From assembly GCF_020178975.1 (NCBI RefSeq), contig NZ_JAHXBU010000093.1, forward strand, positions 62,001-126,000: DNA of 64,000 bases, in the 5' to 3' direction. A program made the position numbers and the translations under genes. The number at the start of each line of letters is the position of its first letter. Position 1 is the first letter of the stretch. Below the pieces are notes generated by a model. The model had not been told where the DNA came from, ran no database searches, and was given only the letters and a program-made list of their open reading frames with translations. Source of the stretch: Cesiribacter sp. SM1 (lineage in GTDB: Bacteria; Bacteroidota; Bacteroidia; Cytophagales; Cyclobacteriaceae). This document shows positions 34,665 through 42,326 of this stretch, in pieces.

Positions 34665-35468
34665 ATGAATAGAAAATCCACCACCTTCACCGACCAGATG
34701 GGCCGGCAAATTACAGTAGAATGGCCTCCCCGGAGAATCATTTCACTGGTGCCCTCCCAAACAGAGCTGCTCTATACCCTGGAACTGGAGGAGCAGGTGG
34801 TGGGGCTTACCAAATTCTGCCTGTACCCGGAGCACTGGCGAAAGCAAAAAAAGGTGATAGGGGGTACTAAAACACCTCAGCTGGATAGGATAAAGGCCTT
34901 GCAGCCTGATCTGATTATTGGCAATAAAGAAGAAAATGAACAGGAATCCATAGAGGTACTGGCCCGGGAGTTTCCGGTCTGGATGAGCGACATCTACAAT
35001 CTGGAGGATGCGCTGCAAATGATGCGAATGCTGGGAGGGCTTACCAACAGGAATGAAGAAGCAGAAAAGCTGGTAGCAACCATTGTAAAAGCGTTTGCCG
35101 GACTGCCTCTTGCTTCTCCTGTTTCTGTGCTATACCTCATCTGGCAAAACCCCTGGATGGGAGTGGGTAACACCACCTTTGTGCACAACATGCTGGAGCT
35201 CTGTGGTTTCAGAAATGTGCTGGAAGATAGTGCCCGTTACCCCCGGCTAAGTGATGAAGCGCTGCAGCAGCTAAATCCCGAGGTGGTGCTGTTGTCATCA
35301 GAACCATACCCCTTTAAAGAAAAGCATATGGCTGCCCTGCAGGAGCTTTTGCCAAAATCAAAGTTGCTGCTGGTAGATGGTGAAATGTTCAGCTGGTACG
35401 GCAGCCGCCTGCTGCAAGCCCCACAGTATTTTCGTGAGGTGCAGGAGAGGATAGTTGTGAGGGAGTGA
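34665..35468 (+). CDS. BtuF-like cobalamin/metal-chelate-binding protein without signal peptide
   Basis: This 267-aa protein has the helical-backbone substrate-binding-protein fold (BtuF/FepB type). The order is RIISLVPSQTELLYTL, IGGTKTPQLDRIKALQPDLIIG, then a C-lobe with WQNPWMGVGNTTFVHNMLELCG. Classical members bind vitamin B12 or iron chelates in the periplasm and feed an ABC importer, but this one starts directly with MNRKSTTFTDQMGRQ and has no signal peptide or lipobox, so it is probably cytoplasmic. No BtuC or BtuD genes adjoin. Its role may be in handling B12 or another chelate inside the cell. Confidence 0.82.
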   Translation: MNRKSTTFTDQMGRQITVEWPPRRIISLVPSQTELLYTLELEEQVVGLTKFCLYPEHWRKQKKVIGGTKTPQLDRIKALQPDLIIGNKEENEQESIEVLAREFPVWMSDIYNLEDALQMMRMLGGLTNRNEEAEKLVATIVKAFAGLPLASPVSVLYLIWQNPWMGVGNTTFVHNMLELCGFRNVLEDSARYPRLSDEALQQLNPEVVLLSSEPYPFKEKHMAALQELLPKSKLLLVDGEMFSWYGSRLLQAPQYFREVQERIVVRE

Positions 35469-35564
35469 TTTAGTGAGGGAGTGAGTAAGAAGCCACTGCA
35501 CGATATTAACAGCTGATGCAAGAAATACCCGCTCATTCACTCACTCCCACAGTCCATCATTCAC

Positions 35565-36800
35565 TCATGCCCGCACAACACCGAACCCAGCCCGCTCAAT
35601 CTGCTCCCAGAAGCGGGGGAAGGATTTGTTTACTACTTCGGGATGTTCAAGGGTAACTTCCATTTTGGTGGCTAGGGGCGCAAAGGCCATGGCCATGCGG
35701 TGGTCGTCGTAGGTGTTGATAAAAACCTGCTTGGGAAGGGCTTTGGAAGGAGTTAATATCCAGGCACCGTTGCCTTCTTTTTCTTCCAGCAGGGTGGCGC
35801 CTATTTTGCCCAGCTCGTTCTGCAGCGCAGCAATGCGGTCGGTTTCTTTAATGCGCAGGCTGTGCAGGCCGGTAAAGCGACCGCTAACACCTTTTGCCGC
35901 ACAACAAACGGCTATGGTTTGGGCAAGGTCAGGGCAGTCGTCAAAATCCTGCTCAACAGTGGGTTGGGCTTCTGTTTTAAACAGGTGTACACCATTGCCT
36001 TCCCAGCGGGTACCTACACCCAGCTTCTCCATTATTTCGATTACACGCTTATCGCCCTGCAGGGAGTGCTGGCGCAGATCGGGAAGAAAGATTTCTGCCT
36101 GATCTGCCAGGGCTACCAGGCTAAACCAATAGCTGGCACCCGACCAGTCGCCCTCAATGCTGTACTCATTGGGGGTGTAGCCGCCGGGGGCTATTTCAAT
36201 GGTATTGCCCTCCCACTGCCAGCGGGCGCCAAAGTGCTCCATCAGGTCGAGGGTCATTTGTATGTAGGGGCGGCTGCTGATAGCGCCTACCAGCTCCAGC
36301 TTCAGGCCTTTGGGTAAGCTGGGGGCAATCATGAGCAGGGCAGAGATAAACTGGCTGCTGATGTCGCTGCGAATACTTAGACGCTCCGTTTGCTGCTGAA
36401 AATTTTTTTCGATCTTCAGGGGAGGATAACCTTCTTTTACCGCATAGCTGATAGGGGCACCTAATTGCTGCAGGGCATTTACCAGTGGCCCGATGGGGCG
36501 CTCCAGCATGCGGGGCGTACCGGTAAGCAGGGCTTCGCGGCCGCTGGCGGCGCAGTAGGCTGCCAGAAAACGCATGGTGGTGCCGGCATCCAGCACATCC
36601 AGCTCATGTGCGTCGCTGTTCAGCAGGCGCTGCATGGTTTGGGTATCGCGTGCTTCGGAAAGGTTGTGCAGGCTGGGTCTGGGTTTGCAAAGAGCCTGGA
36701 TAATAAGCGCCCGGTTGCTCTCGCTTTTAGAGGCAGGAAGTTGTATGGTAACCGGTGGCAGTGTTGCCTTAGGATATATGGATAGGGAGGCTGCGGACAT
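35565..36800 (-). CDS. aroA: 3-phosphoshikimate 1-carboxyvinyltransferase (EPSP synthase)
   Basis: This 411-aa enzyme joins shikimate 3-phosphate with phosphoenolpyruvate, the sixth shikimate-pathway step. It has the conserved N-terminal motif PASKSESNRALIIQAL (about 22-37), LDAGTTMRFLAAY, and RIKETDRIAAL and DDHRMAMAFAPL in the C-domain. The length is slightly under the usual 420-440. It is on the minus strand downstream of the aroB/DAHP-synthase pair and separated from it by a small plus-strand gene, so it has its own promoter. Confidence 0.95.
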   Translation of the reverse strand: MSAASLSIYPKATLPPVTIQLPASKSESNRALIIQALCKPRPSLHNLSEARDTQTMQRLLNSDAHELDVLDAGTTMRFLAAYCAASGREALLTGTPRMLERPIGPLVNALQQLGAPISYAVKEGYPPLKIEKNFQQQTERLSIRSDISSQFISALLMIAPSLPKGLKLELVGAISSRPYIQMTLDLMEHFGARWQWEGNTIEIAPGGYTPNEYSIEGDWSGASYWFSLVALADQAEIFLPDLRQHSLQGDKRVIEIMEKLGVGTRWEGNGVHLFKTEAQPTVEQDFDDCPDLAQTIAVCCAAKGVSGRFTGLHSLRIKETDRIAALQNELGKIGATLLEEKEGNGAWILTPSKALPKQVFINTYDDHRMAMAFAPLATKMEVTLEHPEVVNKSFPRFWEQIERAGFGVVRA

Positions 36801-36932
36801 GATAAATGATTTTCCTGTTAAAATTCAAAACAATTTCTTAAAATTGGCCGTATTCTAAAGTTGAATCAAGATTCTACTTCTATTTTAAATTAGCTAATAC
36901 AATTTTTTTTATTCTAAAACCTCAAATCTCCT

Positions 36933-37187
36933 ATGGGCAACTCAGGAAAATTTATGGCCTTTTTGGCCGGTGCAGCTGCTGGTGCAGCAATTGGTCTTTT
37001 AATGGCTCCAGACAAAGGTGATGTAACCCGCGAAAAACTTTCCCGTCAGGCAGATGATCTGCTAAGCGATCTGGAAGACCAGTGGGAGCAATCATATGCT
37101 AAAATCCGTGACCTTGCGAATAACGCATTAGAAGAAGCTGAAAGGCTTAGCGAGCAGGCGCAGCAAAAAGTGGATGATAACGCTTAA
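36933..37187 (+). CDS. YtxH-domain small membrane protein
   Basis: This 84-aa protein has a single membrane segment rich in alanine and glycine near the N-terminus (FMAFLAGAAAGAAIGLLMAP, residues 7-26) followed by a long charged amphipathic helix. This is the YtxH/gas-vesicle-like small-protein layout, often induced by stress. The function is unknown. It sits on the plus strand between aroA and aroB. The terminator that follows extends into the end of aroB. Confidence 0.85.
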   Translation: MGNSGKFMAFLAGAAAGAAIGLLMAPDKGDVTREKLSRQADDLLSDLEDQWEQSYAKIRDLANNALEEAERLSEQAQQKVDDNA

Positions 37188-37202
37188 TACTTAATAAATC
37201 TG

Positions 37203-37229
37203 GGCTGGCACTACTGCCAGCCTTTTTTT
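37203..37229 (+). terminator. Terminator of the ytxH-like gene, overlapping the aroB stop
   Basis: An 8-bp stem GGCTGGCA/TGCCAGCC (37203-37210 with 37215-37222, 4-nt loop) is followed by seven T residues. The aroB stop codon (37211-37213, minus strand) lies in the loop, so its last codons form the right arm of this hairpin. Confidence 0.8.
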
Positions 37230-38269
37230 ATGTACCACGCTAAGGCCTGCCGGGCCTCTGCCTGCTGAACAGCAATGTTATACACCGATTCTCCCGGGGC
37301 CTTCAGTAAGCTAAAAAGCACCTGCTTTCCTTCGTTTTTCTTATCCTGCTCCAGCCTGCCCAGTATGGCAGGTATATCTTCTGGCTTAGCCATTGTTTCG
37401 GGCCATACACTGCTGATGTAGCGGGCAATTTCCTTTAAACTCTCTTCAGAAAGGCCGCACTTTTGTGCCGAAAGCCATGCCTCGCAAATCATGCCTGCTG
37501 CAATAGCCTCACCGTGCAATAAGCGCTGCTCAGCGCTGCCCTCCAGCCGGTAGCTTTCCAGGGCATGGCCAAGGGTATGGCCAAAGTTCAGGATCTTGCG
37601 CAGTCCTTTTTCTGTAGGGTCCTGCAGCACCACATCTCCTTTTACACCAATGCTGTGGCTGATGATGTTTTGCCAGTCCAGCTCCTGCCACTGCTCCTGC
37701 TCCAGTAGCTTTTGCCAGTAGCCGGCATCGGCAATCAGTGCATGCTTCACTACCTCTGCGTAGCCGGAACGTAGCTCCCTTGGTGAAAGGGTTTTCAGAA
37801 AAACAGGATCTGCCAGTACAGCCTCGGGCTCGCCAAAAAGGCCAATGTGGTTTTTATATCCTTCAAAATCTACGCCCAGCTTGCCGCCCACGCTGGCATC
37901 TACCTGCGAGAGCAGCGTTGTAGGAATATTAATAAAGCGAACCCCGCGTTTGTAGGTGGCTGCACAAAAACCACCCATATCGGTAATAACGCCACCGCCC
38001 AGGTTAATCACCAGCGCCTGCCTGTCGAGGCCGGCGCTGGTCATCTGGCTCCAGATGCTGCTGCAGGTCTGGAGGGTTTTATGCTCCTCACCGGCAGGCA
38101 CGCTAAAATGCAGGTGTTCTGCTGGTAAAATACTACTGATAAGCGGGTAGCAATGCGCTGCAGTATTCTCATCAGTGAGCACAAAGAGCTTGCTGAAAGA
38201 GGTGTTTTGCAGTACTTGTTCCAGGCTTTGCCCGATTGGCGCTATCAGCACATGCTTGGGAATGGCCAT
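37211..38269 (-). CDS. aroB: 3-dehydroquinate synthase
   Basis: This 352-aa NAD- and metal-dependent enzyme closes DAHP to 3-dehydroquinate, the second shikimate-pathway step. It shows the nucleotide-binding segment (INLGGGVITDMGGFCAATYKRG), the metal-site residues around ADPVFLKTLSPRELRSGYAEVVKHALI, and GHTLGHALES with GEAIAAGM. The ATG overlaps the stop of the upstream DAHP-synthase/chorismate-mutase gene (TAATG), so the two are co-translated. Its 3' end lies within the terminator of the convergent ytxH-like gene. Confidence 0.95.
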   Translation of the reverse strand: MAIPKHVLIAPIGQSLEQVLQNTSFSKLFVLTDENTAAHCYPLISSILPAEHLHFSVPAGEEHKTLQTCSSIWSQMTSAGLDRQALVINLGGGVITDMGGFCAATYKRGVRFINIPTTLLSQVDASVGGKLGVDFEGYKNHIGLFGEPEAVLADPVFLKTLSPRELRSGYAEVVKHALIADAGYWQKLLEQEQWQELDWQNIISHSIGVKGDVVLQDPTEKGLRKILNFGHTLGHALESYRLEGSAEQRLLHGEAIAAGMICEAWLSAQKCGLSEESLKEIARYISSVWPETMAKPEDIPAILGRLEQDKKNEGKQVLFSLLKAPGESVYNIAVQQAEARQALAWYIKKGWQ

Positions 38270-39333
38270 TAGTCCTTGTTCATGATCTTGGTTTGCCTGC
38301 GAATAGATCCCTGGTGGATCAGCATGTACAAATCACGGATAAAAGATTTTTTCAGGTTAAGGTGCTTGCCCCACTTCTGGCGGCTTTCCAGGATCTCCTG
38401 CCAGCGATCCAGGTCCAGCACTGTAAGGTTGTGAGCACGTTTATATTCGCCAATCTGGTCTACCAGCTGCATACGGCGGTGCAGGGCTTCCAGAATTTCG
38501 CGGTCGGCCACATCTATACCATGACGGATCTCCTCCAGCTTATTGCGGAACTCGGGGTGCTCGCTGGCAGCTTCGGGATAACGCAGGCTTCTTAAAATAT
38601 CGTGCAGCATGGCAGGGTTCACCTGCTGCTTGGCATCGCTCCAGGCATTTACGGGGTCGGGATGTGTTTCTATAATAAGGCCATCATAGTTCAGGTCAAG
38701 GGCAATCTGGGAGATTTCCTGGATCATGTTCCTGTCGCCGGAAATGTGGCTGGGGTCGCAGATGAGTGGCAGGTCAGGCATTTCGCGCTTCAGCTCAATA
38801 GCCATATGCCAGGCAGGCACGTTACGGAAGCGGCTTTCGCCAAAGAAGCTAAAGCCGCGGTGAATGGCACCCAGATTTTTGATGTTGCGGTTTGCCAGGC
38901 GCTCCAGTGCACCAAACCAGAGGGCCAGCTCGGGGTTGATCGGGTTTTTAACCAGTATTGGCTTATCAGTACCTGTGAGTGCCTCGGCAATTTCCTGAAC
39001 GGTAAAAGGGTTTACGGTAGAGCGGGCACCAATCCATAATACATCAATATCATGCTTAAGGGCCAGCTCTACGTGCTGTGGGTTACCAACTTCTATGGCA
39101 AAGGCTACATCTAGTTCTTTGCGGATATCATCCATCCAGAACAGGGCCTCTTCGCCAACGCCCTCAAAGTTATTGGGGCGGGTCCGGGGTTTCCATACTC
39201 CGGCACGTACCAGTCTAATACCCTGATCGCGTACAGCCTTGGCTGTGGTGTACAACTGATCGTAAGTTTCGGCGCTGCAGGGGCCTGCAATAACAAGGGG
39301 CTGCCTGCCCCATTGACTCATCCATTCTTTCAT
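38269..39333 (-). CDS. Bifunctional 3-deoxy-7-phosphoheptulonate synthase / chorismate mutase
   Basis: This 354-aa enzyme fuses an N-terminal DAHP synthase (residues 1 to about 260; GPCSAET, RAGVWKPRTRPNNFEGVG, WIGARSTVNPF, AIHRGF, CDPSH) to a C-terminal AroQ-type chorismate mutase (about 265-345; EFRNKLEEIRHGIDVADREI, RMQLVDQIGEYKRA). The fusion puts the first shikimate step and a branch step to prephenate on one polypeptide, which often makes the pathway sensitive to prephenate or chorismate. It shares a TAATG overlap with aroB. Confidence 0.93.
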   Translation of the reverse strand: MKEWMSQWGRQPLVIAGPCSAETYDQLYTTAKAVRDQGIRLVRAGVWKPRTRPNNFEGVGEEALFWMDDIRKELDVAFAIEVGNPQHVELALKHDIDVLWIGARSTVNPFTVQEIAEALTGTDKPILVKNPINPELALWFGALERLANRNIKNLGAIHRGFSFFGESRFRNVPAWHMAIELKREMPDLPLICDPSHISGDRNMIQEISQIALDLNYDGLIIETHPDPVNAWSDAKQQVNPAMLHDILRSLRYPEAASEHPEFRNKLEEIRHGIDVADREILEALHRRMQLVDQIGEYKRAHNLTVLDLDRWQEILESRQKWGKHLNLKKSFIRDLYMLIHQGSIRRQTKIMNKD

Positions 39334-39734
39334 TTGGCAAAAATACAGAATTATTTATATGTTAGATGCAGGAATTGATGCAAAGAATTTGGCGGTAGCA
39401 GATGCCAAAGCCCGTGATGTTGCCGTAATAGCCTGCATTGTGAATTCAAACGTTTTCAGGGCGCAGGTAATTTTTTGGATTTTCTTTTCGGGCGCCGCCG
39501 GATTCTTATCAATGCAGTGGCCCACAGGCTTAAAACTACAAATGCCATCCCATCCTTTAGGGGTCACGCCTCATACCAACAGATTTATAGTCTCTCAAAG
39601 TCCATCACAGTTCTTCTGTAGTACATTGTCTGTTGTCTCTCATCTATTATCTATCTTCTCCCTTCTAACATCCCCATAAACTATCGCCTTTTGATAGAAA
39701 TAATTAGCTTTGCGTAGATCTTAATCTATTGCTG
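39334..39734. other. Intergenic region between divergent DAHP synthase and gcvT
   Basis: About 400 bases, containing promoters in both directions. Open frames are present on both strands (106 codons plus, 70 codons minus), but their composition is poor and they overlap each other. I see no tryptophan- or phenylalanine-rich leader peptide that would suggest attenuation of the aromatic genes. A -7 element for gcvT is at 39705-39712. Confidence 0.5.
39705..39712 (+). promoter_or_regulatory. Bacteroidota -7 element upstream of gcvT
   Basis: TAGCTTTG matches the TAnnTTTG consensus and lies 22 bases before the chosen gcvT ATG. A TTG upstream is only 11 bases away, too near for a standard -33, so only the -7 part is supported. 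Confidence 0.5.
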
Positions 39735-40823
39735 ATGGAACTGAAAAAAACTGCTTTACACGATAAACATGTGGCCCTGGGTGCTAAAATGGTGCCTTTT
39801 GCAGGTTATAATATGCCTGTACGTTACACCTCCGATATTGAGGAGCACAAAACCGTGCGCGAGGGAGTGGGAGTATTTGATGTGTCGCATATGGGTGAGT
39901 TTATGGTGCGCGGACCCCAGGCAGAGCTGCTTATTCAGCTGGTCACCACCAACGACATCAGTAAATTAAAAACAGGGCAGGCGCAGTACAGCTGCATGAC
40001 CAATCTGGAGGGCGGCATTATAGACGACCTGATCGTATACAAGCTTGCAGAGGAGGAGTACATGCTGGTGGTAAATGCCTCCAACATCGAAAAAGACTGG
40101 AACTGGATCAGCCAGTATGCCAAAGGCGAGGTAATGCTGGATAATGTATCAGACAAAATATCGCTTTTTGCAGTACAGGGACCAAAAGCTATAGAAGCCC
40201 TGCAATCACTTACGCCTGTAAAGCTTGCCGATATCCCTTTTTATCATTTTGTGAAGGGTGAATTTGCAGGTGTTCCGGATGTAATTATATCCGGCACTGG
40301 CTATACCGGCTCCGGCGGATTTGAGCTTTATGTGCCAAACCAGCATGCCGAGCAGGTGTGGGATAAGATTTTTAAAGCAGGCCAGCCCTACAACATAAAG
40401 CCTATAGGCTTAGGTGCGCGTGATACGCTGCGCCTGGAGATGGGTTACTGCCTGTATGGGAATGATATTGACGATACCACCTCACCCCTGGAGGCTCGCC
40501 TGGGCTGGATCACCAAATTCAGCAAGGAATTTAATAATTCTGAAAACCTGCGCAGACAAAAAGAAACCGGTGTTGAGCGTCAGTTAAGTGGCTTTAGAAT
40601 GATAGACCGCGGCATACCCCGCCAGGGCTATGAGCTGGTAGATGCCGATGGAAATAAAATTGGTACTGTTACCAGTGGCACCATGTCGCCCTCGCTGAGC
40701 CAGGGCATTGGTATGGGCTATCTGAAAAAAGAATTTACCCAGCCGGGATCCGAAATTTTTGTAGATATTCGCGGCCGCAGGCTTAAGGCAGAGGTGGTGA
40801 AGATGCCTTTTTACCAGGCCTAA
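39735..40823 (+). CDS. gcvT: Glycine cleavage system aminomethyltransferase (T protein)
   Basis: This 362-aa enzyme takes the aminomethyl group from the lipoyl H protein to tetrahydrofolate, releasing ammonia and giving methylene-THF. It has the family segments [64 protein letters not shown] and [21 protein letters not shown], and the C-terminal barrel. I start at the ATG at 39735; the open frame begins at a TTG two codons upstream. gcvH and gcvP are not in the window, so the system is dispersed. comB follows after 36 bases and may be co-transcribed. Confidence 0.95.
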   Translation: MELKKTALHDKHVALGAKMVPFAGYNMPVRYTSDIEEHKTVREGVGVFDVSHMGEFMVRGPQAELLIQLVTTNDISKLKTGQAQYSCMTNLEGGIIDDLIVYKLAEEEYMLVVNASNIEKDWNWISQYAKGEVMLDNVSDKISLFAVQGPKAIEALQSLTPVKLADIPFYHFVKGEFAGVPDVIISGTGYTGSGGFELYVPNQHAEQVWDKIFKAGQPYNIKPIGLGARDTLRLEMGYCLYGNDIDDTTSPLEARLGWITKFSKEFNNSENLRRQKETGVERQLSGFRMIDRGIPRQGYELVDADGNKIGTVTSGTMSPSLSQGIGMGYLKKEFTQPGSEIFVDIRGRRLKAEVVKMPFYQA

Positions 40824-40859
40824 GCCAGCAGTAAATAAAAGCGGTGTAAACCAACAGAT

Positions 40860-41588
40860 ATGGATAATCGACAGATAGATGTTTGTTTGAGCCCCGAGCT
40901 GATCAATTTATATGATCTGAAGGGACAGATAGTGGTGGTGATTGATATTCTGCGTGCTACCTCCTGCATGGTAACAGCACTGGCAGAGGGCGTGGAGAGC
41001 ATCAGGCCGGTAGCTACCCTGGATGAGTGCCAGCAGCTGGGCAAAAGGGGCTACCTTACTGCAGCCGAACGGGGTGGCGAGCAGGTGGCTGGCTTTGATC
41101 TTGGCAATTCGCCGCGAGCCTACCTGGAAGGCGCTTACGCCGGAAAAAAAGTGGCTGTAACCACCACCAATGGTACGCTGGCTATTACACGCTCGGCACC
41201 TTTTGCCAAGCAGGTGCTGATTGGTGCCTTTTTAAACCTCTCTGCCCTGGCCGGCTACCTGCGCCAGCAGCCCGAAGATGTGGTGCTGCTTTGTGCCGGC
41301 TGGAAGGGCAAGGTTAACATGGAAGATACACTGTTTGCCGGTGCGCTGGTGAGCATGCTCAGAGATACCCATGAGCCCTGCTGCGACTCACCCCTGGCTT
41401 CCATGACGCTCTACGAAACTGTAAAGAACCAGCTGTTCGACTACCTGATGCAGGCCTCCCATGCCCGCAGGCTTAGCAAGTTTGGGGTAGAAGATGATAT
41501 TCGTTTCTCCCTGGAGAAAGATGTGTACCAGGTAATTCCCGTGCTGAAAGGCGATGAGCTGGTAATGCTGGAAAGCGTAGCACATTAA
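40860..41588 (+). CDS. comB: 2-phosphosulfolactate phosphatase
   Basis: This 242-aa protein is a ComB-family phosphatase that removes phosphate from 2-phosphosulfolactate to give sulfolactate, a step first described in coenzyme M synthesis. It has the conserved motifs VVIDILRATSCMVTAL, AERGGEQVAGFDLGNSP, VAVTTTNGTLAI and LLCAGWKGKVNMEDTLFAG. ComA and other coenzyme M genes are absent nearby, and Bacteroidota do not make methane, so the sulfolactate or a related sulfonate probably serves another purpose, such as sulfonolipid precursors or sulfonate metabolism. It follows gcvT by 36 bases and a terminator follows it. Confidence 0.85.
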   Translation: MDNRQIDVCLSPELINLYDLKGQIVVVIDILRATSCMVTALAEGVESIRPVATLDECQQLGKRGYLTAAERGGEQVAGFDLGNSPRAYLEGAYAGKKVAVTTTNGTLAITRSAPFAKQVLIGAFLNLSALAGYLRQQPEDVVLLCAGWKGKVNMEDTLFAGALVSMLRDTHEPCCDSPLASMTLYETVKNQLFDYLMQASHARRLSKFGVEDDIRFSLEKDVYQVIPVLKGDELVMLESVAH

Positions 41589-41594
41589 AAGCAT

Positions 41595-41621
41595 AAAGCC
41601 GGTGATAAGCCGGCTTTTTTA
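41595..41621 (+). terminator. Terminator of comB, overlapping the stop of the convergent gene
   Basis: An 8-bp stem (AAAGCCGG at 41595-41602 with 41610-41617, 7-nt loop) is followed by T residues. The T run overlaps the stop codon of the minus-strand gene that ends at 41619. Confidence 0.8.
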
Positions 41622-42230
41622 TTGCTCCAGGGTGGCATCCAGCTTTTGCAGCATATCGTCATAGGCAGAGATCAGGTAAGATTCCTGGCCAACCAGTTCG
41701 GCCATTGTGAACTGTAGCAGCACCAGGGTTTGTGCCGCCCGCTCCTGCTGGTGTGTTTCTCTTTCAAATATCAGGCTAATAAGCCTGTCAGCGGTATTGC
41801 TAACACCTAGTTTTTGTGCATCATAGGTCTCCGAGAGTGAGTTAGCAAGAGGTACCTCAATATTTTGAAGAATACCGGTACTTTTAGCGGTTTCCCAGGC
41901 GGTGCTGCGAACAAGGTTGGGGATAAGGGTTCCTTCAAATAGCCTGTTAAGCTGAAACTGATGATTTACTACCAGGCTATCGTAGGCCTCGGTTCTTCCC
42001 CTGTACTCTTCAATCTTTTTTAGGGCCACCCGGTGGTTCTGGTGCCAGTTCCTGACTATTTTCTGATTTTCACGCAGTTCCTCCCGAATGCTTATCAGCG
42101 CCTGCTTTGTTCTTTCGTCTTCTTTGTTTTGCGACATGTACTCGTTGAGTGCCAATGCCAGCAACACACTAAAAACGATGAGCAGAGATTCGATGCCCAG
42201 CTTGATCCAAAATGACTTACCGAATTTCAT
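41619..42230 (-). CDS. Membrane-anchored protein, DUF6090-like
   Basis: This 203-aa protein has one N-terminal membrane helix (IKLGIESLLIVFSVLLALAL) followed directly by NEYMSQNKEDER and a long helical, probably coiled, soluble domain (EELRENQKIVRNWHQNH and later LIFERETHQQERAAQTLVLL). The ESLLIVFSVLLALALNE signature is typical of the DUF6090 group of Bacteroidota. The function is not known. It is the last of a minus-strand run and its stop lies in the terminator of comB. Confidence 0.7.
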   Translation of the reverse strand: MKFGKSFWIKLGIESLLIVFSVLLALALNEYMSQNKEDERTKQALISIREELRENQKIVRNWHQNHRVALKKIEEYRGRTEAYDSLVVNHQFQLNRLFEGTLIPNLVRSTAWETAKSTGILQNIEVPLANSLSETYDAQKLGVSNTADRLISLIFERETHQQERAAQTLVLLQFTMAELVGQESYLISAYDDMLQKLDATLEQ

Positions 42231-42265
42231 ATGGTGCCGTTTTAAGCGAATATAGGATTATCCCA

Positions 42266-42305
42266 AAAATAAAAAAGCCATGCAGCTTATCACTACATGG
42301 CTTTT
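42266..42305 (-). terminator. Terminator of the intact sulP gene
   Basis: A 10-bp perfect stem (AAAAGCCATG at 42273-42282 with 42296-42305, 13-nt loop) is followed on the minus strand by a T-rich tract (CTTTTTTATTTTTG). It lies just downstream of the SulP gene and upstream of the DUF6090-like gene. Confidence 0.75.
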
Positions 42306-42326
42306 GATCTATCAAAACACCTGTTA

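Noticed and set aside
35477-35548. 10-bp inverted repeat GGGAGTGAGT/ACTCACTCCC between the BtuF-like gene and aroA
   Set aside because: The loop is long (52 nt) and the arms are simple GAGT-type repeats; I do not trust it as a terminator.
39338-39345. Minus-strand TATTTTTG just before the DAHP-synthase ATG, as a -7 element
   Set aside because: Only 4 bases separate it from the ATG, so the transcript would start at or after the start codon.
39359-39679. 106-codon plus-strand ORF (and a 70-codon minus-strand ORF) between DAHP synthase and gcvT
   Set aside because: The two frames overlap on opposite strands, have unlikely composition, and lie in a promoter region.
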